The translations under genes and the position numbers were made by a program. From Allodiplogaster sudhausi (Eukaryota; Nematoda; Chromadorea; Rhabditida; Diplogasteridae), in the NCBI GenBank assembly GCA_945643635.1, contig CALZFC010000004.1:2672501-2736500 (forward strand): DNA of 64,000 bases, in the 5' to 3' direction. A model generated the notes under the pieces. The model searched no databases. It had not been told where the DNA came from and saw only the letters and a list, made by a program, of their open reading frames with translations. Below are positions 36,561 through 49,000 of this stretch, one piece after another. The first letter of the stretch is position 1. The number at the start of each line of letters is the position of its first letter.

Positions 36561-37091
36561 ATGGGCGGAGCTTGCATGCGCGGGAAATTTGAAAGCGCGA
36601 TTAGATTGCGAGCGAGGGAGAATAAACCCACTAGCACTGGTATAGAGATGTATGGTCAAGGTATCTTTAGAATTAGGAAGAAGGAAGGAAATTCACAGAT
36701 AAACGAGTTTGATGTTTGTTAAGTTAAGCTGATAATCTGGCAATTAATGAAAGTTTTAGTATTCTTTTTATCGAAGCTAATACTCATATATATACAAAGA
36801 TTCAGGATGCCCCGGACAATCAGACTGTACCCGCTTCGGCAGTCGACGAGGAGGAATGAGGTAATGGTGCATTTCTTTTTATTACTACACCATTGCTAAA
36901 TTTTGAGAAGGCTTTGGATTTTGTTTGGAATAGTTTGATTCTGTAATGGGAGTGGGGCATCGCTTTTTTAAAATTACGTCGAAGTTTTGCGTGTTCACCG
37001 ATTTCATAATGAACTAGTTCAAGGCTTAAAAAGTTCGATTTTTTTCAGATAAGTAATTCGAAAAATGAATAGTCTACAAATTGACTGTTAA
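36561..37091. other. Spacer between histone units
   Basis: Unique, mostly AT-rich DNA upstream of H3, ending at the point (about 37092) where the second histone repeat begins with the exon 3 fragment. No gene. Confidence 0.6.
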
Positions 37092-37590
37092 AACATTTTT
37101 GCCAGCAGTTTTGTTGTATTCCTGATTCCAGTCTCCACCAGACTCCACTTGAAGGGTGACAACTTTCTTTTTAGAACAAAAAAACCCACTTAAATAGTAA
37201 AATAAAACTGTTGTAGAGATTTGATTTTTTTCTCTAATCTTGTTTAGATATAAGAATCGGTACTTGCCAAGGGAAATTACATTAGATTTCTATGCGTATA
37301 CGCTTTATTATAGCTTTTACTACAGAAAGAGTAAATATTCTACCATTTCTCAAATAATATTTTGTGATACAATAAATACATTCTTTGAAGGAGGCGATCT
37401 CTGCTCGCGCCCTTCGCAACTTCCATTCGCTGTCTCCGCATTCCTTGGCTGGCTCAAACCTGAACAATTAAGCGATGCGCTCCTTGCCATGTATGTAAGT
37501 CTTCTTCATTTCTCTCTCTCTCTCTTGTAATTTACTATTGAGAGTAAAGAAGGAGCTAGACTTTAATACATCCTACTAAGAAAACTAATA
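37092..37590 (+). pseudogene. Fragment of the acidic gene (exons 3-4), copy C
   Basis: Nearly identical to 31484-31990 except for a shorter CT tract and a few substitutions (for example AACAAGTAAG to AACAATTAAG), so it was duplicated together with the H4 gene. The same broken exon 4 frame is present. Confidence 0.85.
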
Positions 37591-37701
37591 TTTCTTAAAA
37601 TGATCACGAACGAGCAGTTTTACTTTAAATATATAAAAAATAAAGGAATAATTTCGTTATTCAATAGAAGGTACCAGAACACTTGCTTGGGACATGTTTG
37701 T

Positions 37702-37717
37702 GGCCCTAAAGAGGGCC
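37702..37717 (-). promoter_or_regulatory. Histone 3' stem-loop (H4 copy 2)
   Basis: Same hairpin as the other six. Confidence 0.95.
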
Positions 37718-37765
37718 GTTGGGTTCTGGGGTTTGGTTTGTTGCTGGTCGCGGGTGTTCTCCTCC

Positions 37766-38136
<371 letters not shown>

Positions 38137-38309
38137 CAAGAAATAGGAACCGTCCACTAGACTGACCTCGCGCGGACACAGACGGCGCTAAAATTGTAAA
38201 CTATCGTGTCGACTATATGACCCAAGTTCAGTTAATTTCTTTATTCATTCATAGGCAATAGAGATCGTTGAGATCAGGTGCATTATCTTATGCATTGGAA
38301 CTGAAATGT

Positions 38310-38325
38310 GGCCCTAAAGAGGGCC
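38310..38325 (-). promoter_or_regulatory. Histone 3' stem-loop (H2A copy 2)
   Basis: Same hairpin, 57 bp past the stop. Confidence 0.95.
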
Positions 38326-38381
38326 GTTGGGTTCTGGGGTTTTGCTTGTGGCTAAAGAAGGAGCACTGAGAGAGCAGCAGC

Positions 38382-38765
38382 TTATTCCTTGTCGCCAGCG
38401 GTCTTCTTCGGCAAGAGAACTGCGTTGATGTTGGGCAGGACACCTCCCTGGGCGATGGTGACACCGGAAAGAAGCTTGTTCAGCTCCTCGTCGTTGCGGA
38501 CGGCGAGTTGGAGATGGCGAGGGTTGATTCGGGTCTTCTTGTTGTCGCGGGCGGCGTTGCCAGCCAGCTCAAGCACCTCGGCCGCGAGGTACTCGAGGAC
38601 GGCCGCCAGGTAGACCGGGGCGCCGGCGCCAACACGCTGTGCGTAGTTTCCCTTGCGCAGCATTCGGTGCAGACGACCGACCGGGAACTGGAGACCGGCT
38701 CGCGAAGAACGCGACTTGGCCTTTCCTCCCGACTTGGCTTTGCCTCCCTTTCCGCGTCCAGACAT
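38382..38765 (-). CDS. H2A: Histone H2A (copy 2)
   Basis: 127 residues, protein identical to copy 1. Start chosen at 38765 for the same reason. The DNA carries about ten silent or leader differences from copy 1 (for example GCAAGAGAAC versus GCAGGAGGAC), so this pair is less homogenised than the H4 and H2B pairs. Confidence 0.99.
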   Translation of the reverse strand: MSGRGKGGKAKSGGKAKSRSSRAGLQFPVGRLHRMLRKGNYAQRVGAGAPVYLAAVLEYLAAEVLELAGNAARDNKKTRINPRHLQLAVRNDEELNKLLSGVTIAQGGVLPNINAVLLPKKTAGDKE

Positions 38766-38814
38766 GGCTTGCTTCGCTTTCAGCACACGAGATGAAGGGT
38801 GGAGGAGAGGGCCC

Positions 38815-38822
38815 CTTTTATA
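38815..38822 (-). promoter_or_regulatory. TATA box of H2A copy 2
   Basis: TATAAAAG, followed upstream by the same CCGCCCACTTGGCTCCTTG block. Confidence 0.85.
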
Positions 38823-39788
38823 AGGAGACCCGTGGTGAAGAGACCGCCCACTTGGCTCCTTGCCAGAAAGAGGGGCGATTTAAACGGGAATATTGGGGCA
38901 GGGCTGTGAAGAGAGAGCGCGTCACTTGCGAGAGAAACAGAGGCGAAAATAGTGGGCGTGTAATGGAGGGCGTAGAGAAGTAGAGAAATTGCAGCTCCAT
39001 CTAGCGATGGGCCTGTGTTCTCGATAAAGGAAGAGAGCACAGACAGACAGAGACGGCGTCCTTTCGTGAGATATAGTGTTCACTTGAGAAGCAGAGAAAG
39101 AGAGAGAGAGCGTCCTTCAACGAGAGATACATATAAGAGATAGAGACAGGCCGAAGCAACCACATTCGGACAGTCTTTGCTAGCTGGCCTCATGAATAGG
39201 CTTTCTATGTTAACAGAGGCTTTGACTTCATTACATTCAGCGCATGATGGTTTTGAAATATTAGACACAAGGTATAGATTTTTCATTTTGTAAAGCAGGC
39301 GAGAAATACTGCTATCACTTCTGAAAGCAGTAAAGAGTGGGACATGTAGAACACGAATATGACGTTTCACCCCAAGTATCATAACACTCATTTGTACCAA
39401 TAGAAAGCTATTTCGGCATTATGTATATTCCGTGATTTAGAAGTTGCAGAATATCTTTTGTCTCATAGAAAATAAATCAGAGTGGAAATATTACCCTGAG
39501 ATTACTGCTATGTCAAATAGGAAAAAAGTGAAATATTTTCTTTTCTAGGTCCATGGCGTGTCAGACATGGCGTATTATTATTCTAGACGCATATTGTACT
39601 AGATAAAGTCCATATTATTTGTATTCTTCAGAAGAGAACAAGATATTTTTCATCCATCCGACTTGCTTTTTTAGGTGACAACGAAATCTTCCATTTCGAA
39701 ATGTCTGCATGCAAATTCATGAAAAAACAGCTTTATTCGTCATGTTTTCTGTTCATGAGATGAACAATCCAGATTGGAACACGATTGT
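38823..39788. other. Spacer between H2A and H2B, copy 2
   Basis: Homologous to the copy 1 spacer but clearly diverged in its middle. No gene. Confidence 0.7.
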
Positions 39789-39804
39789 GGCCCTAAAGAG
39801 GGCC
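39789..39804 (-). promoter_or_regulatory. Histone 3' stem-loop (H2B copy 2)
   Basis: Same hairpin as the other six. Confidence 0.95.
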
Positions 39805-39865
39805 GTTGGGTTCTGGGGTTTGGTTTGGTGTTTTACCACCTGGAGATCACGAGTGCACCGTCAGC

Positions 39866-40237
39866 TTACTTGCTGGAGGTGTACTTGGTGACGGCCTTGG
39901 TGCCCTCGGAGACAGCGTGCTTGGCGAGTTCTCCCGGGAGAATGAGACGGACAGCAGTCTGGATCTCGCGCGACGAGATGGTCGATCGCTTGTTGTAGTG
40001 CGCGAGACGCGAGGCCTCAGCAGCGATTCTCTCGAAGACGTCATTGACGAAGGAGTTCATGATGGACATTGCCTTGGAGGAGACTCCGGTGTCAGGGTGG
40101 ACCTGCTTGAGGACGCGGTAGATGTAGATGGCGTACGACTCCTTCCTCGACTTTCTCTTCTTCTTGTCCCCGGTCCGCTTGACCTTCTGGGACTTGGCGG
40201 CCTTCTTGGCACCCTTGGCGGACGGCTTAGGCGGCAT
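39866..40237 (-). CDS. H2B: Histone H2B (copy 2)
   Basis: 123 residues, identical to copy 1 in protein and, as far as I can see, in coding DNA. TATAAATA at 40292-40299. Homology with copy 1 continues to about 40430, then ends. No H3 follows. Confidence 0.99.
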   Translation of the reverse strand: MPPKPSAKGAKKAAKSQKVKRTGDKKKRKSRKESYAIYIYRVLKQVHPDTGVSSKAMSIMNSFVNDVFERIAAEASRLAHYNKRSTISSREIQTAVRLILPGELAKHAVSEGTKAVTKYTSSK

Positions 40238-40291
40238 GACTGGCGAGTTCACTGGCTTTTCCAAGTGGTGCTAGTTGCAAAGAGCCCAGAC

Positions 40292-40299
40292 TATTTATA
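40292..40299 (-). promoter_or_regulatory. TATA box of H2B copy 2
   Basis: TATAAATA with the shared CGCCCACATGGCTCTTTGCC block upstream. Confidence 0.85.
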
Positions 40300-41160
40300 C
40301 GGTTTCCTGTGTCGATGGTGGAGTGATGACCACGCCCACATGGCTCTTTGCCAGATGGGAGATAGAACAGAGAGAGGCAGAGAAAGAAAGAAACCACGCA
40401 AAATGCTGGGTCACGTAGCTGGTGCACGATATGGGCTCCGATCAATTTGGAAGGCTGAGAGAGAGAGAGACCAAGAGACCGAGAGACTAATAGTGGCCGA
40501 TATAGAGAATAGAGCGAGAGAGAGAGAGCGAGAGAGTGAGAGGGAGTGAATGCGCGGGAATTACTGCCCGGGAGGAAATGTGATGCGTGATGTTTGTGAA
40601 AAGTCGAATGGCCGCCAGGAAATTATGAAAGGCGAGGGAAACAAAGAGGAGATCTCATTGTGAGGTGGATTCACGGATCTAAACATTTAAATTGCCGCGT
40701 TTGGAGCCCTTGAAAATTTAAATCTACTATTAAAAAATTTCAGTGTCTTGTTAATGGTAGCTCAAAAATCAGGGCTAGTGAAAAACTTTCCACATCGAAA
40801 GTCGTCGGTATAACAATTTGTCAGCCATTTTGAATTGTAAAAGCTCCTCAAGCATGAATACAAAACTTACACTTGCTCGAAAAGCTTCTGCTTATTCATA
40901 AAATACATTTACGCACAAAAATGGGAATATTTAGCCAGAAAGTGGTAATAGTATTTTAATTAAATTAATTTAAATTAATACTAATATAATAGATATTTAT
41001 TAATGTTTATAGGAAGCCACGTTCGACTAGCCTCCGCTAAGGAATCGCGCGTGCTGCGTATCATGGACATGGTTGGATGATGGGACCACAGGCTCAAGAG
41101 CCAATGGATTTACCACCATCAGTTGGCTCCCTACCCCAGAGATGAGAGTAAGTATATCAT
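40300..41160. other. Region beyond the histone repeat
   Basis: H2B promoter, a GA-rich patch (40458-40548), then AT-rich unique DNA. A short open segment at 41015-41151 ends in a good donor (AGAGTAAGT) but no frame has a start, so it is at best a tentative 5' exon for the segment at 42078. Confidence 0.5.
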
Positions 41161-41335
41161 CAGGCTAATTTTCGCTAGCTCCCACTCTGTTTCTCTATCT
41201 CTCCCTCGTTTTTCACTCTTTCTCTCGCGATATCACTAGCGATCTCGCTTTACCACACTACATGAACTTTTGCGATGTGTCTCTCTCTCCCTCTCCCTCT
41301 TTTTAATGTTATCTTTTCCTTTCTGTCCCTCTTCC

Positions 41336-41371
<36 letters not shown>

Positions 41372-41408
41372 TCGCGCTCTCTCTCTTTACCTTTGTGTCC
41401 CTCTTCCC

Positions 41409-41448
<40 letters not shown>

Positions 41449-41471
41449 ACCTTTGTGTCCCTCTTCCCATC

Positions 41472-41519
<48 letters not shown>

Positions 41520-41554
41520 TCGCGCTCTCTCTTTACCTTTGTGTCCCTCTTCCC

Positions 41555-41611
<57 letters not shown>

Positions 41612-41649
41612 TCGCGCTCTCTCTCTTTACCTTTGTGTCCCTCTTCCCG

Positions 41650-41698
<49 letters not shown>

Positions 41699-41724
41699 TG
41701 GTCGCGCTCTCTATCTTTACCTTT

Positions 41725-41767
<43 letters not shown>

Positions 41768-41810
41768 TCTTGGTCGCGCTCTCTCTCTTTACCTTTGTGT
41801 CCCTCTTCCC

Positions 41811-41846
<36 letters not shown>

Positions 41847-41870
41847 CTATCTATCTGTCTGTCTGTCGTA
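41160..41870. repeat. CT-rich higher-order minisatellite
   Basis: (CT)n arrays alternate with a non-CT unit, TTGGTCGCGCTCTCT then TTTACCTTTGTGTCCCTCTTCCC, repeated about six times with a 60-145 bp period (unit starts near 41368, 41516, 41608, 41698, 41769). One intermediate copy lacks the GGTCGCG half. The apparent long Ser-Leu frames here are artefacts of this array. Confidence 0.95.
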
Positions 41871-42077
41871 CTTACTTTCTGCTGTTTTCCATTTCCATTC
41901 ACGGCTCTCGTTGCTGTGCTAACTTCCTTAACAATTAGTATTGCAAACGATAATATGTTATATGTAACACCAAGAATGTCACACCATGTTTTGCAATATT
42001 TCTACAATTTTATTTATTAGGTTAGGCGAACAAGCTTGATTATTTAAGGATATAAAAGTGCTCTCTTGTCTTTGCAG

Positions 42078-42182
42078 ATGGAAATCGCCCACAGCCAGGC
42101 ATACGACGAGTGGAAAGCAAGAGTGTGCTCCGCCATCTGGCAAAGCGAAGGGTTTGCTGAGATCGGAGGAGAGCCTGCAATA
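42078..42182 (+). CDS. Tentative exon of an unidentified gene
   Basis: After a good acceptor (TTTGCAG) comes an open segment MEIAHSQAYDEWKARVCSAI, continuing WQSEGFAEIGGEP. The composition looks protein-like, but I could not chain it confidently to flanking exons, and its end is uncertain. Confidence 0.3.
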
Positions 42183-43389
42183 AGCCCCGCCCCTTACTTT
42201 CCCACGCCTTTATTTATTCCCTTTTACAGCTCTAATATTGTAAGTAGCTGCCTCTTTCTTTTTCGTAAATCTGTTTCCGAGTATTCGTGTACTCTCGTTC
42301 TTCAGAGTCACATTGGTAATAGTACGGGTATTCCCATTGCTAACTGTTAACTATCCTAGAAGCTATGTTATAGTTCTTCTTCATTTTATTTATCGCTCAC
42401 CCTTTTCTCCTGCCCCCTACCCTTGCCAATCCTTTTTTTTTTAATTACGAATTAAGTCCAAGATGGCTTTACACCTGTTCATGTCAAAAACTTGTTCGTG
42501 TTAGTCGGGCTCACCAGTCAGTCGTGGTCAGAATGTTTAAATAAAGAAATGTCTTGTAAGAATTGGATTAAAATCACACGTGGTTTCCCAAATCCACGTT
42601 GAATATTTTATATATTTTTATTTTGTCGTCCGCTTCCGGTGTTGCTAACAAAAGTTTACGAGAAAGGTTTCTTTTTAATATTCTGGAATATGATGTTCAT
42701 AACTTCTTTATAATGCATAAATGATCTACATGGGGTTGATGTAGATGCTCCATGTAGATTATTTCTGCTTGGCCTTCTCCCTCTCCATCTCTTTCTCTCG
42801 CTCTCTCATGGTCAGTCTTTGTCGTCTCTCGTTCTTTCCCTCTCTTCAATCAATCTCCTCTCAAACCCTTGCATGCTCACATTTCCTGACGATTTACTAC
42901 TCGAGTAGAAGTATTGATATGATCTTCATTTTTTTTCAAACCAGACTGCATAATCAGCAGTCTGTCCCTTTATTCTTTAAAGAAGCTCTTCTATTTCTTG
43001 CATATATTCGTCGTTTTAAAGCCGTCCACATAAACTCTTGGTTTATCTAGTTTTATAGTTTGCTCACATTCCTTGCATTAATGCCAGTCGCATGAGCTGG
43101 CGCTTCAGCCTTTATTTTTCGATACTACCGCATGTATACATTTAACTAAAACAGTCAGATTATGCTATCCAATTGTCGTTGTCTCGCGCCATAATTTTAG
43201 GCGTCTATTGTTATAAGTTTTCAGTATTCTTTTCTGTCATTATTCTCTCTCTCCCTCTCTGTCACTCTCTCACTCGCTCACTCACTTCCTCACACTCTCT
43301 CACAAAAATTCATATACGTCATCATGATATGGATTATGAGCTTAAAGAAATGCTATGGTTTATGAGGTTAAAGAAAGGAGTTTTAGAGA
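42183..43389. other. Intergenic region upstream of the Gly-rich gene
   Basis: AT-rich DNA with short CT patches (42775-42850, 43243-43305). I see no gene. Confidence 0.5.
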
Positions 43390-44769
43390 ATGAATTCCGA
43401 TCGCCGCACCTTCGGAAATGCCGCGCCACCGCAGAACTTTTTCCGCGCCGGCAACCCGAAAGCTCTTGACACTCCTGGGGCTCTCCCAGGTGAGAGATAG
43501 AGAGTGAGAGAGAGAGAGAGAGAGATTACGAGTAGAATAGAATTCACGGGATATTGCTTGTATTAAATACTCCTGAGTAACTTGGATACTATTCCCATCT
43601 CGGTATCAAAGACTTCGTTAAGTTTATGATCCTGTTGTGGGAAATGTGAGGGTCGAGGCTGAATTTGATTGTCAAGTCCATTTTTTTATGGCTAGAAAAA
43701 GTGGAGAATCCTTATGGTTTAGACGGAGGCGCATTTGGAAGCCAGAACCGTGGAGTCGGATTCGGAGCTGGCAGCGGAATTGGCTTCGGAATGGGAGTCG
43801 GAGGCGGAGTCGGAGAAGGCCAGGCTGGAAGTGGAAGGGGATGGGGAGAGAATTGGCTACATGATGCTGAGAGTTGGTCTGACTTATTGTTAGCCCCCTC
43901 CCCCCTCGCCTTCTTTTCAAAGGCAGAGACTAGATAAATAAATAAATAAATAGTTAAAACCCTGCTCTGCCAAACAACCATACCTCATTATCAATCGCTC
44001 TTCAATATTCGCTATCAATTCCATAGGGGACAACTTTATAATATTGTCTTTTAATCTAATTAAATCTCTAATCTATCTCCGTAATTTGTTGATATAGTCA
44101 TATGCCATGAAGAACAAAATACAAGAAACCATTTAGGGGTCTAAAATGTTTTTTTCCAAATATGATTAGCAGTAATAATAATTTGATAAAGTAAGCTCTG
44201 TTCTGTTGCAGATGACAAGCTGCTCTTCACGAATCGCCTGAAGAAGGATTCTTCTTCACAGGGCAACGGAACGAGCGAGATCGGCAAGGATGAGGAAAGC
44301 GTGGAGGGAAAGGTGAAGAGCGAAGGAGGAGGAAAGGTGGAGATGCCCAAGTACGGAGTGTTCCCCAGGAATGCGAGTTAGTTCCTTTTTCTTTACTTTT
44401 TAGCAAATAATCTCTCTCTCTCTCTCTGTCTCTATCTTTCTGTCTCTCTCTCTCTCTCTAGGTTTCTCTTCATTTCTCTCTATGTCTGTAGCTGTCTGCC
44501 CGTCAAGTACTCTCTTGCTCATACAATATTTGCTTTAATATACAGAGATCAAATAAGATGTCCTCAATTCGTAAAATAGAAGTATGTTCAGATGGGCGTA
44601 TCGATTACAATGGCTCGTTCCTTGTTCGCCCCCCTAGCAAGAGAATGCTCCGTAAGTTTGGGATTGGCAAGACAGAGGAAAGCGTGGAAGGAAAGGAGGA
44701 GAGCGGAAGAGGAGGAGAAGTGGTGGAGGAGGTGCCCGAGTACGGGGTGTTCCCAAAGGATGAGCGTTA

Positions 44770-44813
<44 letters not shown>

Positions 44814-44895
44814 TCATTCATTTTTATGCAATTACTCTCTCTCTCTCTTTCTCTCTCTTTTTTCCTCTTTCTCTCGCCTGTCTCCTTCTCTCTCG

Positions 44896-44943
<48 letters not shown>

Positions 44944-45147
44944 CTCTGCCCATCTGGTACACGTTCGTAAAATGTTTTTTAAAATCATCTCCTCAATTGG
45001 TAAAATTGGAGCATAGTAAAGAGCAACAATATATTCGCAGATGGACGTGTCGATTTCAACGGCTCTTTCCTTGTTCGCCCTCCCAGCAAGACGAGGCTGC
45101 GCAAGCTGGCCAAGACCGCTTCTTCTCGCCAAGGAACTCCCAACTAA
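43390..45147 (+). CDS. Gly-rich protein with duplicated FNGSFLVRPPSK modules
   Basis: Exons 43390-43489, 43696-43872, 44212-44376, 44592-44765, 45041-45147; 240 residues, all internal junctions phase 1. I do not recognise the family. Residues 1-35 are MNSDRRTFGNAAPPQNFFRA and on. Exon 2 encodes a Gly-rich stretch (GVGFGAGSGIGFGMGVGGG). Exons 3 and 4 each end with a charged segment leading to PKYGVFPR / PEYGVFPK, and exons 4 and 5 each begin with GR(I/V)D(Y/F)NGSFLVRPPSK, so exons 3-5 arose by exon duplication. TTTTAG ends 3 bp before the ATG, consistent with a trans-splice acceptor. It is basic and probably intracellular, with no signal peptide. Confidence 0.8.
44766..44945 (+). repeat. (TTA)n and CT tract in last intron of Gly-rich gene
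   Basis: (TTA)n at 44769-44813, then CT-rich 44836-44941, CT on the coding strand. A smaller CT tract sits at 44409-44460 in the preceding intron. Confidence 0.9.
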
Positions 45148-46045
45148 AAAGGACCTACATCGGGCCTTAGGGCAAACCAGCCTCCCCCCCCCTTTGGGCC
45201 CTATTGTATTTAGCCCCTAATCATCTTAATTATCCTTTTTTCCTTATTCATCCTTCAGGTCCTTAAAATCCCAGTTCTCCGTTGCTATTGTACATACTAC
45301 TGTATCACGTTTTTATTTTTTTCGCTTTTGCCATTTATTGAAGAAGCTTTAAGCTTTTGACAGTTAATCTTATTAATTAAGATGTTTCGTTAATTGCTAA
45401 ACATCAATCACAGTTTTGCTTTTTTGCTGTGGATGCCAACTATTGCGAATGCGATAAAGCTTTTGTTTTTTATGCATTGCATATTGCTACAGGCTGTCAG
45501 TCACAATTAGTAGCATTACTATTGTCTTATCTGAAGATAAATGAAAAGTTGTTTTGTTAGAATTTAGAGCTTGGGTTTCGTGGGTTGGGCGGTTTGTTTT
45601 GGAGAAATCTTGAGTTTTGGTGCACGCCGTGGTGTTTCGACTACTGTGCATGTTAAAAGTGCTTAGTGATATTTGCGAGCATTTCTTCTTGGAACATTGC
45701 CAAGCGTGGTATACGAGATGTTTTCGTAAATTGCGAATGGCTCTTTTTGGCCGGTTCTGTTGCTATATCCATTGCTCTGGGTTTATAACTTTATTGCATG
45801 CTCGTTTTCTAGCCTAAAGGAGGAAAGCGCGTATTAGTGTATTTAGTTATATATCGCCTTGTTTATTAGATATAAATCATTTTTACATACATTTTTCCAG
45901 TTTTGGAAGTTTGTTTCAAGTTATTGGCCAGTCCGCATTCTGTGATATTTTACAGTTTTTTATCAACCGTCACGCTAATTAAAAAAGAATGCAGATTGTC
46001 AGAAATGAAATATGTTAATAATAAGGGTGGAAGTAGCTTTTAGAG
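45148..46045. other. Intergenic region, Gly-rich gene to SAP30BP
   Basis: 3' flank, then unique DNA without open frames worth reporting. Confidence 0.6.
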
Positions 46046-49000
46046 ATGAATACGCTTGTTGCGTACGGCGATGAGAGCGATGAGGATGAATCGCCTCGTC
46101 GAAGATCTCTTGAGGACAATGAGAAGCCGACTAATTCGCAAGGTTTTTTTTGTTGCTAAATTACTCTTAGTGTTCATGGTAATAATAATGATAGGAGGTG
46201 TTGTGTTTTTAAGGAGTGACAAAAATATTCGGTTCTCCATAACGATGGTACATGCTTGAGTGTTGGGCTTAATCACAGTTTAACGATGGTACATGCTTGA
46301 GTGTTGGGCTTAATCACAGTTAAACTTTATTTATATATTTACTATTATATTAATTATAATTATGGATTGCAATAATATCAATAATTGTAGGAGTAGTGCG
46401 CAAATGGCGAAGAAAATATTCGTTTCTCAATATATTGGAAGAATATATTTGAGTGTTTGAATTTGATTACTATGAAGTTTTCTTCTATTTAATAAAGAAA
46501 AAAAATATTATTTAGCCACGCACTCCCGTTCGAACGAGGAAGCAGCTCAGGAACGATCGAGCAATAGCAGCGACAACGCGAGTCCGCGAGGCAGACGAGA
46601 CTCGGATGTTTGGGAAGGTTAATTTTGGATTTATTGGCCACTTTATTTTTGCTAATGTATTTCTTTTGCTTTATCATAGTCATTACGCTTATAATAGCAT
46701 GAATTACTATATGAATATGCTGACTTGTTCAATTTATTTAAGTAACCGTATTTGTTCATCACCTGTTATGTGAATATGTGGCCATTTATATTTATTTTAA
46801 TAAAAATATTTCTTTTCAAGCTTTCTTCGATGACGACGAGAGGCCTGAGTCGCGTGGAGAATCTGGTGGTTGGTGGTTCAGGAATAGAAAAAATAAATAA
46901 ATGTTTATTATAATTATGATGAAATTGAAAGGCGAAGGCTTCGCCGAGCCACCGCCTCCTCGCCGTCAAGAAGACGAACACTCTCCGTCAGTCACGCCGT
47001 CACAACAACAACGAGGCGGCATGATCAAAGTTCGTTTTCATGACATTACGAAAGTTAAAGTTTTTACTACCTGTTTTTTTATTATTTTATTTTGTTATAT
47101 AATTTTTTCTTCTTCTAAATTCCCCACTCACTCCCCCCTTCCCCCTCTCTTTATTCTCTACCTGAAATTATTGCTATATTATTTATTTATTATTTTGAAA
47201 ATATTCTGTAATACAAGCTAATTGTGAGCATTTTACTAACACCCGGTTGTTCGCATAGCACAGCTTCTTCTTTAGCGCAATGTTGATGTAGAACATCGTT
47301 TATAGATGGGGAAGCTGTTGAGGAATAATAAATACGCTCTAGATCGACCAAGTAGGCTACGGCGAATCAATGTCATGCGGAGGGAGCAAATGCCATTTAA
47401 TACAGCGATGGCATTTTGTACTCCTCGAAGTTCTTGGCTCTTTTGAAGGTTTCCAGCAGCGCGTCTCTGGCCGGCATGGAGAAGGACACATTCGAGCGAG
47501 GTGAGAAGGCTATGACTTAAGGTTTCGCGTTATCTCTAATGAGATTCTCGCAGTAGTGATGCCATCTATCTTCTCTCTCTCTCTCTCTCTCTCACTCTCT
47601 CTCTCTCACTCACTCTCTCTCTCTCTCTCTCTCGAAATACATATATCCTTTAACAGTATCCTTCTCCAGAGGACGACCGCCTTCGTCGTGGCGGGAGCCG
47701 CGACACGACCGCGCACGCGTCAGAAGAGCCCCCACCACCTCCCGCGCGCGCGTCTCGAGACAGTGACGACGAGGGAGAGGATGAAGAGAGACAGATTGAC
47801 AGGCAGCTCGAGGAGTGCAAAGATCTGCTACGAGTGGTGAGTGGTTGTTTTTTTTTGTTGCAATTACTTTGCCTTATTCTTGTGTGTTCTTTCTTTTTAA
47901 AACGAGACTTTTTTTTCATTTTTGTCATCCTTGCTTTCAAAAATAGAATTAAAAATGTTAAAAATGTTTTAAACGCGGATGAAATGCTGACCCAGTTGAT
48001 TTTCCGACGGGTGCTATTATTGATAAATTGAAATTCGAACTTGGTTCGCTCGGAGAGTTTTACGTTCATTTAGCAAAATTAATCTCATTTATACCATTCA
48101 TATCGATGTAGAATTTAGTATTATAATTTGAATTTGTTCAGTCTCTATAAGTATTATTTGTAGGGGGAGGGGCAATTGCTGGTAAATGCACCTGGTATTG
48201 CACCACGAAATGGCTCATGTTGTGCTATTCAGAAGGGCAGCTCTCCGGGCGGCAGCTCAACTCCAACGTATGAAGGAATGTCGCCTCTTGCGGATGATCT
48301 GGATGTGGCGGCTACTCCGGTTGGTGATTATTTACTTATTTTTATTTATCTATTTATTTGTTTGTTTGTTTGCTTATTATTTATTTATTTTAAATTAATA
48401 CGTAACCGGGATGATTAAGCAATTTTAATTCAAAAACTAGTGGAATTGTAAGATAGTTGCTCAATGGGAAAATGATGTACCGGTTGTTTTGCTGCATATT
48501 GGCATCATAAGTAATAATTTCTGTTTTAACTTGTTGGTGGTCTGAGAAGATAAAGTGTACTAGAAATCGGCTACAAATAAATCTTGTAAATTTTTTCAGG
48601 GTGAAGAGGCGATCGAGGAGGTTGTGATACCGGCTGAGCCGAATAAGCCCTGTGATCCAGTTGTGGAGGTTGGAGATTTATTTGTATTCTTCTTTTCTAT
48701 GCTTATTTTTACTCTTCTTTACATAATTACTTAGTATTGCAGAGGTGAGTTTTCACTGTTGATTATAAAATTAACGACATGTGTAGTATTTCCTTAATTA
48801 GAATTAATAAAATTAAAGGATATTTATTTTAAATTTGATTTCAATTTGAGGAAAACTTCCGCCTAATGTTCGAGAAGAAGGCACTCGGTTTCAACATTAA
48901 CAAGTCACTTCAGTCAAATAAGGTATTACTGTGATTCTAGAGCTATTTTATTTATTTATTTATTTTATCTTATGTTATTCTAGAGATATTTTTATTTATT

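Noticed and set aside
41270..41938. Long open frames rich in Ser-Leu (also at 19835-20391, 54085-54801, 16721-17407, 17744-18031)
   Set aside because: They are translations of (CT)n/(GA)n tracts open in several frames and both strands. No start context, splice support or homology.
47456..47501. Possible extra SAP30BP exon (acceptor TTTCCAG, donor GTGAGA)
   Set aside because: No reading phase fits between the flanking exons, which already join in phase.
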